A stretch of 16,367 nucleotides of DNA, taken from CAZUSC01 sp964622915 (GTDB lineage: Bacteria > Patescibacteriota > Andersenbacteria > UBA10190). The stretch lies in the NCBI GenBank assembly GCA_964622915.1, contig CAZUSC010000005.1, positions 1 through 16,367 of the forward strand, written 5' to 3'. The position numbers and the translations under genes were made by a program. The notes under the pieces were generated by a model. The model did not search any database. It saw only the letters and a program-made list of their open reading frames with translations, and was not told where the DNA came from. Shown piece after piece: positions 6,427 to 12,710 of this stretch; position 1 is the first letter of the stretch, and each line of letters begins with the position of its first letter.

Positions 6427-8729
6427 CGGCCAGGCAAATTTTATGGCAGATTGGGGCGGTGGGAGCTTTGATCGCTCTAATTCTAGCCGCCATCCGATAT
6501 TTACCTCTGTCTGCCAGTCCAGAACGAATAGTTCCCAGCGATTTGGCAGTCTCGCAACTGGAACTGGAAGCTGGGGATAGCCTGACACAGAGAGCCATTG
6601 CTCCAGCCGGTCGCTACGGCGGCGTGATTCTTTTTTCTCCGGCCGGCAAATTAGCCGGACAGCATATTAGAGTTACCATCACGAATAAGGATAGGCAGTG
6701 GGAAGTAGCTGGCAGCTACCTACAGACTGATTATGCGGTTGCCCGCGATCTTCTGCAGCTGCGTATTGCCACCCCGGATTTTTATTTGCAGCAGGCTGAA
6801 CAACTATATATTCAGATTAGTTTTGTCAGTGGTTCGCCCCTCTCGCTTTTGGTTTCCAGTGGCGAAGAGGATATTTACGCTACGGGGGAACTAGTTATTA
6901 ACAATGAGATGACCCAACAAGACCTGCCATTGTCATTGGTCAGACAGGATTATTTATCCAGGAGTGCGCGGCAGGGGGTGTTAGCCGGTATTATTTTTAT
7001 GCTGGGAGCAGCGGTCATCAGCGCATTGCCGACCGCCAAACAGCGCTGGGCCGCGGCGATCCTGCTCATAATTATAATTACGCCAGTAGCGCTGGCCGGC
7101 TATTGGTTTTCACCGGACGTGCTAGGTATTTCTGATTGGGATTACTATTTCTCGCTCCATCATGCTTATCGAGAAACAATTGTAAAGTATCACCAATTTC
7201 CTTTATGGAATCCGTACACCTGCGGCGGCACGGCTGCTTTAGGCGATCCCGAGTTCCCAGTATTAACACCGACTTTTCTGCTGGAGCTGATTTTTGGAAT
7301 TCCAGTCGGACTGCGTCTGGCCATTTATTTATCGACAATAGTGGGGGCGATGGGCCTTTTGGCTTTAGGTAAAAGATTGGGTCTATCGCCTCTGCCTGCT
7401 TTATTAGTGGCCCTAGCGGGCGCTTTCGGCACCGTTAACTTGCTGGAAATTACGGAGGGACACGTAAATGTATTGGCCGCGATGTGGATACCTTGGATTT
7501 TCTGGTCCTGGCTGGGAGTCTATCGTGGTCGGACGCGGCCGATTGTCTGCGGCGCATTTTTGGCAATTACTTTTTTACAAGGCGGCATATATCTGCTGAT
7601 GTATACCGCCCTGGCTTTTTTGGTTCTACCTTGGCTAGTAGGCCGTCCAAAGCAGGCGATACTGACAACGGTACGAGCAGGATTGTGGGCCCTGGGACTG
7701 GCGGCCGTAAAAATTGTTCCGGTCTTATTGTGGTTGAAACAGTTTCCGGACGAAGCATACGCTGGCTCCGCCTATACTTTGCCGTGGCTGGGAGAAATTC
7801 TTTTTGGCCGGTATCTCCATGGCCGATATGTTATTTTTCAGCAAAACAGCGGCTGGCATGAATATGGCGCCTATGTCGGGTACTTTGTTTTGGGACTTGC
7901 TCTACTGGGATTAACTTACCGCAAAAACAAGCGGTTAGTGAGAAGTTTAATGATTGCCGTCCTGTTGACTATCCTTGTATCATCGGCCGGACCTTTCTTG
8001 AAGCCGCTTTTTGACAAGTTATGGTTTTTCCCCCGCTCGAATATCTCTCGTCTAATATTATTTACCGTCATCCCACTATCGGTATTGGCGGGCTTGGGGT
8101 TAGAGGAAATCCGGCGTCGCTTACCGGGCGGGAAAATATTCGCGGTGCTGCTTATAGGCTTTGTTGCTATTGATATCTTTAGCCTATCCTATCCTTTATC
8201 TGAACAGGCATTTACATTACCAGAGGTGTATCCAGCCGTTGAACCCCCACCCCCACCAATTGCTTTTACAACGGACCGATACGACCCACGCGGCAACGAT
8301 GAGCGCACGACGCGCTCTTACGCAGCGGCCAAGCAGGGCTGGGGCACTCTAACTTATTGTTCCGTGTTGGGCCCGGATCCCCTAGTGCGAACCATTTACG
8401 ATGAGGGAAATACCGGCATTATTCAGACAGATGACCCCAATATGCGAGTGGAGAATCTCCAGTGGTCTCCCAATTATGTAGAGGCACGAATCACGGCTTC
8501 ACAACCTGCTCGTATTAGCCTTAATAACAACTACGCTAAAGGATGGCAGGTAAATGGTGAACCCGCCCAGATTATTGACGGACGCATTGGAACGAAACTG
8601 GACGCCGGTACCTACCAATTGACTTGGCAATACCGACCGCCGGGATTGGTGGCGGGCGTGTTAATGACACTAGTGACAATTGCTTTGGCACTAGGCCTCA
8701 AATATCGGCGTCGATTACGTGGCCGGTAA
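6423..8729 (+). CDS. YfhO-like large polytopic membrane protein (GT-C-type fold likely)
   Basis: A 768-aa integral membrane protein. Residues 7-26 form a first helix, about 35-180 a beta-rich domain probably outside the cell, then many helices from 184 to about 600, and a beta domain near 680-740 followed by a last helix and a basic end (KYRRRLRGR). Family-like features are the loop SDWDYYFSLHHAYRETI (237-253, acidic pair D238/D240), FPLWNPYTCGG (259-269), and the C-terminal NNYAKGWQVNGEPAQ ... LDAGTYQLTWQYRPP. These resemble YfhO proteins (PF09586). Some members take part in glycosylating cell-surface polymers with lipid-linked sugars; activity here is inference. It starts inside the folC stop (ATGA), so it is translationally coupled, without an obvious functional link. 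Its last 15 nt overlap the convergent ROK gene. Confidence 0.75.
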   Translation: MTARQILWQIGAVGALIALILAAIRYLPLSASPERIVPSDLAVSQLELEAGDSLTQRAIAPAGRYGGVILFSPAGKLAGQHIRVTITNKDRQWEVAGSYLQTDYAVARDLLQLRIATPDFYLQQAEQLYIQISFVSGSPLSLLVSSGEEDIYATGELVINNEMTQQDLPLSLVRQDYLSRSARQGVLAGIIFMLGAAVISALPTAKQRWAAAILLIIIITPVALAGYWFSPDVLGISDWDYYFSLHHAYRETIVKYHQFPLWNPYTCGGTAALGDPEFPVLTPTFLLELIFGIPVGLRLAIYLSTIVGAMGLLALGKRLGLSPLPALLVALAGAFGTVNLLEITEGHVNVLAAMWIPWIFWSWLGVYRGRTRPIVCGAFLAITFLQGGIYLLMYTALAFLVLPWLVGRPKQAILTTVRAGLWALGLAAVKIVPVLLWLKQFPDEAYAGSAYTLPWLGEILFGRYLHGRYVIFQQNSGWHEYGAYVGYFVLGLALLGLTYRKNKRLVRSLMIAVLLTILVSSAGPFLKPLFDKLWFFPRSNISRLILFTVIPLSVLAGLGLEEIRRRLPGGKIFAVLLIGFVAIDIFSLSYPLSEQAFTLPEVYPAVEPPPPPIAFTTDRYDPRGNDERTTRSYAAAKQGWGTLTYCSVLGPDPLVRTIYDEGNTGIIQTDDPNMRVENLQWSPNYVEARITASQPARISLNNNYAKGWQVNGEPAQIIDGRIGTKLDAGTYQLTWQYRPPGLVAGVLMTLVTIALALGLKYRRRLRGR

Positions 8730-9548
8730 ATTATTCAAATAAGATAGGGCACCATAAAGCCCACCCTCCTCGCCGAGGGTGGCTAGTTCAATTGAGGGCA
8801 ATTCAGGAAAGATCGTAGCCACCTCTTTGAATTTTTGTCGGACAGTATTAAGATCAATACTTTTCATAACCGACCCGCCCAAGACAATAATATCTGGTGA
8901 CCAAAGTACTAAAATATTGTTTAAGCCTATGGCTAAATAATTGGCAACGTCTAACCAGATCGCCGGGTCGGATATCTGCGCGGGCGATTTCTGATATTTT
9001 TTCTGTAAGGCCGCTCCGCCAATTAGAGCTTCCAGATGACCCGCCCCGCCGCAGGCGCAGGGGGGACCATCGCTTATTATTATCTGATGGCCTGGCTCAA
9101 AACCCCAGGCGTGCGGCGCAATTTTGCCGCCGATTATTTGGGCGCCGCCGATGCCGGTGCTCACGGTTACATAAGCGACAATATTTTTATTCCGGGCAAC
9201 ACCGCCGGTCGCCTCTCCCAAACCAATCATGGCCGTGTCATTCTCTAAATACACGGGAGCCGACCAGGCCTTGGCCAGCTCGCTTTTAAGCGGTTGATTA
9301 TTCCAGCCGGCTAAGTTGGGTGCATTGACTATAGCCGTCCTATTATTATTTAAAGGCCCGGCAATACCTCCCGCCGCTGCCTGCAGCTGCCTACCCTTAG
9401 TTAACTTGTGTCCGGCAGCCGCCAGCTGCGCAATCGCTTCCGCAAAGTTTGCTGGGGTCGGAAGAATAGTGACACCGGCTAATGCCTGGCCATCGGCCGA
9501 GTATCCAATGCGAGTATTGGTCGCCCCAATATCAAAAAGCAGGAACAT
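8715..9548 (-). CDS. ROK-family sugar kinase (glucokinase-like)
   Basis: Probable ATP-dependent kinase for a hexose or N-acetylhexosamine in the cytoplasm. Motifs: phosphate loop FDIGATNTRIGY (5-16), GIAGPLNN (61-68), LENDTAMIGLGEA (101-113) with catalytic Asp104, STGIGGAQIIGGKI (130-143), and the EPGH plus CACGGAGHLEA zinc region (151-174). In most ROK proteins the zinc motif is CxCGxxGCxE; here the third Cys is His171, so the set would be H154, C164, C166, H171. The ATG at 9548 puts the phosphate loop at the N-terminus as usual (277 aa); an in-frame TTG at 9575 would add nine hydrophobic residues and is less likely. Substrate cannot be decided from sequence. Convergent with, and overlapping by 15 bp, the YfhO-like gene. 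Confidence 0.9.
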   Translation of the reverse strand: MFLLFDIGATNTRIGYSADGQALAGVTILPTPANFAEAIAQLAAAGHKLTKGRQLQAAAGGIAGPLNNNRTAIVNAPNLAGWNNQPLKSELAKAWSAPVYLENDTAMIGLGEATGGVARNKNIVAYVTVSTGIGGAQIIGGKIAPHAWGFEPGHQIIISDGPPCACGGAGHLEALIGGAALQKKYQKSPAQISDPAIWLDVANYLAIGLNNILVLWSPDIIVLGGSVMKSIDLNTVRQKFKEVATIFPELPSIELATLGEEGGLYGALSYLNNLPAT

Positions 9549-9636
9549 ACCTACAAGAGTAAAGGCAAAAGTCAAAATGCCAAAGGCAAGGCTTAGACCC
9601 TAGAACGAACTATGTGCTATTTGGCGCTTTTTAACT

Positions 9637-9642
9637 TATAAT
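9637..9642 (+). promoter_or_regulatory. Perfect TATAAT -10 immediately before the DUF5652-like gene
   Basis: The hexamer TATAAT ends 7 nt before position 9649, placing the expected transcription start at or one base before the ATG at 9650. No Shine-Dalgarno sequence is present and no -35 stands out at the right spacing. This suggests a leaderless message. Confidence 0.45.
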
Positions 9643-9649
9643 TTCAATT

Positions 9650-10102
9650 ATGATTATTGATTGGCTGACTAATCCGACTGTTTTTGCTATCTTAGCCATT
9701 TGGAGTGTGGCCTGGAAGGCTGTGTCGTTATGGCGTTCGGCTCGTCGCGGGCAACGCTTGTGGTTTGGTATTTTATTAGTTATCAATACGTTAGGTATTC
9801 TTGACATGGTTTATATATTCCTGGTGGCCAGGGATAAAAAATCTCCGGCCGCGGCCGCCGCCAGCGAGCGCCTGCAATCTTTAAACGCCGAGCGCGCCGC
9901 CGAGAAAATTGCTGCCGAAGAGCGGATCATGTCTTTGTTCTCCGGGCAAGCCAAAATTACCAATAATGATGTGGAAAAAGAACTGGGTGTTGCTGATGCG
10001 ACCGCTGAACGTTACTTGGCCGAGTTAGAAAAAGACGGTAAAATTGTGCAAAATGGCGAAGCAGGGCGCGGAGTTTTTTATACTAAATCTTCGACGAATT
10101 AA
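9650..10102 (+). CDS. Membrane-anchored DUF5652-like protein with a winged-helix-like tail
   Basis: 150 aa with two parts. Residues 1-64 resemble DUF5652, a small two-helix membrane domain that I associate with Patescibacteria: helices about 10-28 and 38-60, separated by a basic turn (WRSARRGQRLW), with the typical INTLGILDMVYIF pattern. Residues 65-92 are Ala/Glu-rich and probably helical. Residues 90-147 look like a winged helix: RIMSLFSGQAKITNND, the helix-turn-helix VEKELGVADATAERYLAELEKDG, and a wing IVQNGEAGRGVFYT. This would place a DNA-binding or protein-binding module on the cytoplasmic face. The DUF5652 naming is from memory of the pattern. The glutaredoxin gene follows after 44 nt. 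The message may be leaderless (TATAAT at 9637-9642). Confidence 0.75.
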   Translation: MIIDWLTNPTVFAILAIWSVAWKAVSLWRSARRGQRLWFGILLVINTLGILDMVYIFLVARDKKSPAAAAASERLQSLNAERAAEKIAAEERIMSLFSGQAKITNNDVEKELGVADATAERYLAELEKDGKIVQNGEAGRGVFYTKSSTN

Positions 10103-10146
10103 ATGGATATGAGTGTCAAAAGAATATCTAATTTTTCAATATCATT

Positions 10147-10383
10147 ATGCCGAATGTAACTATTTATACCACTAACACCTGTGGCTGGTGCCAGGCGGCT
10201 AAGGATTTATTTGTCCGTCATAATGTGCAGTACCAAGAAAAAAACGTGGCCAGTGACTTAACCGCCCGCCAAGAAATGGTTTCTAAATCTAATCAGCTGG
10301 GTGTGCCAGTGATCGACGTTGACGGCCAAATCATAGTTGGTTATAACGAAGAGCGCTTGACCCAGTTATTGAGCGCGGCCTGA
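10147..10383 (+). CDS. Glutaredoxin-like thiol-disulfide protein with CGWC active site
   Basis: A 78-aa thioredoxin-fold protein, cytoplasmic, of the small glutaredoxin/NrdH type. The active-site dithiol is C12-G-W-C15 near the N-terminus after a beta strand (NVTIYTT). The cis-proline loop is GVPVIDVDGQ (52-61), and the C-terminal part GYNEERLTQLLSAA ends the fold. Such proteins reduce ribonucleotide reductase or other disulfides using glutathione or thioredoxin reductase; which partner applies here cannot be told. The ATG at 10147 follows the DUF5652-like gene on the same strand by 44 nt. Directly after its stop begins an inverted array of seven-nucleotide repeats, which may act as the transcript's end. 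Confidence 0.9.
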   Translation: MPNVTIYTTNTCGWCQAAKDLFVRHNVQYQEKNVASDLTARQEMVSKSNQLGVPVIDVDGQIIVGYNEERLTQLLSAA

Positions 10384-10388
10384 ATAAG

Positions 10389-10500
10389 AGTAGCAAGTAG
10401 CTAAGTATCAGGTAGAAAGTATCGGGCGCGGTTTCGAATACTTAATACTTGATACTTACTACTTTCTACTAAAATAATACTTGATACTTGATACATTCTA
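10389..10500. repeat. Inverted array of degenerate heptad repeats
   Basis: Left arm 10389-10423 (35 nt) is built of units such as AGTATCA and AGTAGCA. After a GC-rich centre (GGGCGCGGTTTC), the right arm 10436-10470 (35 nt) consists of units such as TGATACT and TTCTACT. The right arm matches the reverse complement of the left at most positions with one gap each way. More direct units (ATACTTG twice, then TTCTACT) follow at 10477-10500. The arms would form a long imperfect hairpin just past the glutaredoxin gene, but no T run follows. Together with 10501-10657 this explains the gene-free stretch after 10383. Confidence 0.7.
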
Positions 10501-10514
10501 CTGCCGGGGGACGG

Positions 10515-10619
10515 GGCACGCCTTACAGCTTAGTAGTGGTCGAGGGAAAAAACACCGTTTCTATCAATGGCGCCCAACAGTTTGAGCAAGTAAAAGCTAC
10601 TATTGACTCATTGCTATAA
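10515..10619 (+). pseudogene. C-terminal fragment of a DsbA/thioredoxin-fold gene (34 codons)
   Basis: From 10515 the plus strand reads GTPYSLVVVEGKN, then TVSINGAQQFEQVKATIDSLL and a TAA stop at 10617-10619. The Thr-Pro start matches the cis-proline loop of DsbA-like thiol oxidoreductases, and the INGAQ...IDSLL end matches their last strand and helix. The catalytic CxxC part and everything upstream is absent: in this frame a TGA lies inside the preceding heptad repeats. It is therefore a remnant, or the product of a repeat-driven deletion or misassembly. The intact protein would oxidise or isomerise disulfides outside the membrane. Confidence 0.6.
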
Positions 10620-10626
10620 GTAAGAA

Positions 10627-10655
10627 GAAAAAAGGCTCATTCCGGCGCCAGAGCC
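10627..10655 (-). terminator. Rho-independent terminator of the UbiA-DprE1-DprE2 operon
   Basis: On the minus strand GGCTC (10655-10651) and GAGCC (10638-10634) form a stem around a 12-nt GC-rich loop, followed by six T residues and then CTTCTT. It lies a few bases past the dprE2-like stop codon at 10658. Confidence 0.8.
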
Positions 10656-10657
10656 GT

Positions 10658-11404
10658 TTAAAGCGGCATTTTTTTGAAAATAGGATCAGGGATAGCTTTG
10701 ATAACCAGCATGAGGTAACGCCAAAACCAGGGCAGATAAACAGTATTCTTTTTTTGCTTGATAGCTTTGATGATGCCGCGGCCGATTACTTCTGGCTTAA
10801 CCCATAATAATCCTTTCTGGAAACTGGCCGTCATAGGCGTATCAACAAACCCTGGTTTGATTGTTAAGACATGAACGCCGCGCGCCGCTAAGCGATTGCG
10901 CAGTCCCTGGAGAAAAATTGTCAGACCCCCTTTAGCGCTGCCATAAATATAGTTGCTTTGCCGTCCACGATCGCCGGCCACCGAAGATATGACGGCAATT
11001 AATCCGTGGCCTTGTTCTAGCAGATTATTAGCAATTTCCGTTAGCAGTGATACAACACTGATGAAATTTATTTGTAACTCTTTTAGGGCGACGGTAAATT
11101 CTTTTTCTCCTTGTTGCTGATTGCCAAGAGTGCCATAGGAGATTAAGACAATATCGATTGTACCCAGCGCTTGGCGAGCCTTTCGGAGAATGTCTTGGTG
11201 TTGGTCGGTCAGTGTTAAGTCGGCGGCAATAGTGGCGGCGATGGTTGCTCCTCTGGTCCGTAAATCATCAGCCACAATTTGCAGCTTGCTCCCTTCTTTA
11301 TCAATTAAGACAAGGTTAGCCCGCTCGCGAGCTAGCCGGCGTCCGGTTGCCTGGGCAATAGCCGAGCCGGCGCCAAAAATAATTACATTTTTCATAGTAG
11401 TCAT
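10658..11404 (-). CDS. dprE2: DprE2-like short-chain dehydrogenase (decaprenylphosphoryl-2-keto-pentose reductase)
   Basis: SDR-family NAD(P)H reductase of 248 aa. Cofactor loop GAGSAIAQ (11-18), then SSVAG with catalytic Ser141, and YIYGSAK with Tyr154 and Lys158; PGFVDTPM (184-191) is the usual post-catalytic loop. SSVAGDRGRQSNYIYGSAK is close to the mycobacterial DprE2 pattern, so the expected reaction is reduction of decaprenylphosphoryl-2-keto-ribose to the arabinose form, as partner of the DprE1-like oxidase encoded just upstream. The ATG at 11404 is preceded by AAGGA at good spacing and shares one base with the dprE1 stop (TAATG); a longer frame would begin at 11479 inside dprE1 and is not needed. 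The C-terminal 25 residues (YLPWFWRYLMLVIKAIPDP) are hydrophobic, which may help membrane contact. Confidence 0.85.
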   Translation of the reverse strand: MTTMKNVIIFGAGSAIAQATGRRLARERANLVLIDKEGSKLQIVADDLRTRGATIAATIAADLTLTDQHQDILRKARQALGTIDIVLISYGTLGNQQQGEKEFTVALKELQINFISVVSLLTEIANNLLEQGHGLIAVISSVAGDRGRQSNYIYGSAKGGLTIFLQGLRNRLAARGVHVLTIKPGFVDTPMTASFQKGLLWVKPEVIGRGIIKAIKQKKNTVYLPWFWRYLMLVIKAIPDPIFKKMPL

Positions 11405-12702
11405 TATGATCCTTTTGCCACCCGGCGCCAGAAGCTGGAGGAAAAGTGGGGATCGATATACTCGGAAAACGTTTGCCACTCGGGGAAAAATGCTTGGAAT
11501 GTGTCGGGAGACAGGTGGGCATCTTTAGCGGGGTTGACGCGGCCGCCGTGCTCGCATGTGATTCTATCCAGCTGCAATAGCAGCTGATCTAACCTCCTGC
11601 CGACGTTTGGAAAGTCGAGCAGAAGATTAATGCCTGGCCGCGGAAAGGATAAGATGCCGGGGGACGGAATATTGCCAAAAATCTTAAGCACAGTGAGAGG
11701 CGAGGCCAGTCCGGTTTGATGAATGGCTGACAGCATCTCTCTGATTACCGGCAGGCCTTCTGGGCGGGGAACTATGCACTGATAAGACTGAAACCCTCGC
11801 CGGCCGTATAAGCGGTTCCAATACTGGACCAGATCGAGCGGGTAAAAAAACGCATTGTAACCAGTAAGCGCCTTGGCTTTTATTGGTCGATGATAGTACA
11901 TCCGGTTGAACAGTTTAATGACTGGTATACTTATTAGGTTATTGGGGGCATTGAAAGGCACAGTGATAAGAGGATCGTGATAGAAGTCCTGGCTTGTGGG
12001 ATGCTTATCGGTTTTGGCGTGATTGCCACGCATAAAAAGTCCGCGGCCAATTTGGCGCTGCGCTACGCTAGTGTCAAGCCAGGCAACAGTATATTCATAC
12101 TGGTGGTCGGATTGTTCTGATAAGTGAATGAAGTCGCTGAGCGATCCTAGCCTAATAGTTTCAGTCTGCAAGAAAGGTCCGTCTATCGCTTTGAGTTGAA
12201 TTTCGGCCCAAGTAATCAATCCGGTTAAGCCCAACCCGCCAATCGTGGCTCGGAATAGATTAGTATTTTCAGACGGCGAGCAGATAGTCCGCGAGCCATC
12301 CGATCGCAACAATTCAAACTTACGAACATGACAACCAAACGTACCAGCCCGATGATGATTTTTGCCGTGAACGTCGTTGGCGATCGCGCCGCCGATCGAA
12401 ACAAACTTTGTTCCCGGCGTCACCGACAAAAACCAGCCTTGCGGCACAACCAGTTGTAAAATTTCCGCCAGTGTTACTCCGCTCTCGCAGCGCAGAACTC
12501 CGTTGTTTGCAGCAAAATCAATAAAGTGGTTTAAGGCGGCGGTACTAACAATAACTCCCTGGTCATTCAGGCAGACATCCCCATAGCTCCGTCCCTGGCC
12601 GTAGGGCAACAAGGAGGAATCAGACGGCAAGCGATCGTTACGCCAGCGAAGAGGCTTGACTATTTGCTCAACAACCGGATACTGTCCCCAAGATTGATAC
12701 AT
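11404..12702 (-). CDS. dprE1: DprE1-like FAD-dependent oxidase of polyprenylphosphoryl-ribose
   Basis: VAO-type flavoprotein, 432 aa from the ATG at 12702. FAD-binding segments: LPYGQGRSYGD (32-42), TPGTKFVSIGGAIANDVHGK (95-114) with His112 at the position of mycobacterial His132, HRAGTFGCHV (117-126), and GGLGLTG (155-161). The substrate part has PGINLLLDFP (356-365) and GRVNPAKDAH (387-396), where Lys393 matches mycobacterial Lys418. The inhibitor-reactive Cys387 of M. tuberculosis corresponds to Leu361 here. Expected reaction: oxidation of C2 of decaprenylphosphoryl-ribose, the product to be reduced by the adjacent SDR. An in-frame upstream start (12765) would overlap the UbiA gene by 55 nt, whereas MYQSWGQYP fits the family N-terminus. 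It begins 8 nt after the UbiA stop. Specificity is inferred from the cluster. Confidence 0.87.
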   Translation of the reverse strand: MYQSWGQYPVVEQIVKPLRWRNDRLPSDSSLLPYGQGRSYGDVCLNDQGVIVSTAALNHFIDFAANNGVLRCESGVTLAEILQLVVPQGWFLSVTPGTKFVSIGGAIANDVHGKNHHRAGTFGCHVRKFELLRSDGSRTICSPSENTNLFRATIGGLGLTGLITWAEIQLKAIDGPFLQTETIRLGSLSDFIHLSEQSDHQYEYTVAWLDTSVAQRQIGRGLFMRGNHAKTDKHPTSQDFYHDPLITVPFNAPNNLISIPVIKLFNRMYYHRPIKAKALTGYNAFFYPLDLVQYWNRLYGRRGFQSYQCIVPRPEGLPVIREMLSAIHQTGLASPLTVLKIFGNIPSPGILSFPRPGINLLLDFPNVGRRLDQLLLQLDRITCEHGGRVNPAKDAHLSPDTFQAFFPEWQTFSEYIDPHFSSSFWRRVAKGS

Positions 12703-12710
12703 ATAATGGC

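Noticed and set aside
6247..6588. 113-codon minus-strand frame across the folC / YfhO-like junction.
   Set aside because: It covers the ends of two confidently called genes and has no pattern of its own.
7484..7861. 125-codon frame inside the YfhO-like gene.
   Set aside because: Out-of-frame shadow; the 768-aa frame is continuous and shows consistent membrane topology.
8761..8782. Perfect 8-bp hairpin CCACCCTC/GAGGGTGG just past the YfhO-like gene, as a terminator.
   Set aside because: It lies inside the ROK coding sequence (the conserved GEEGGLYGA region) and has no T run on the plus strand.
8897..9289. 130-codon plus-strand frame opposite the ROK kinase.
   Set aside because: Arg-rich low-quality translation, fully covered by the ROK gene with intact motifs.
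10384..10657. tRNA, CRISPR array or attachment site in the repeat-rich gap.
   Set aside because: The repeats are 7 nt, degenerate and without spacers, and I find no cloverleaf or integrase gene in the window.
11405..11479. Longer dprE2 start at 11479.
   Set aside because: It would overlap dprE1 by 76 nt and add 25 non-family residues; the ATG at 11404 has a Shine-Dalgarno sequence and the usual SDR N-terminus.
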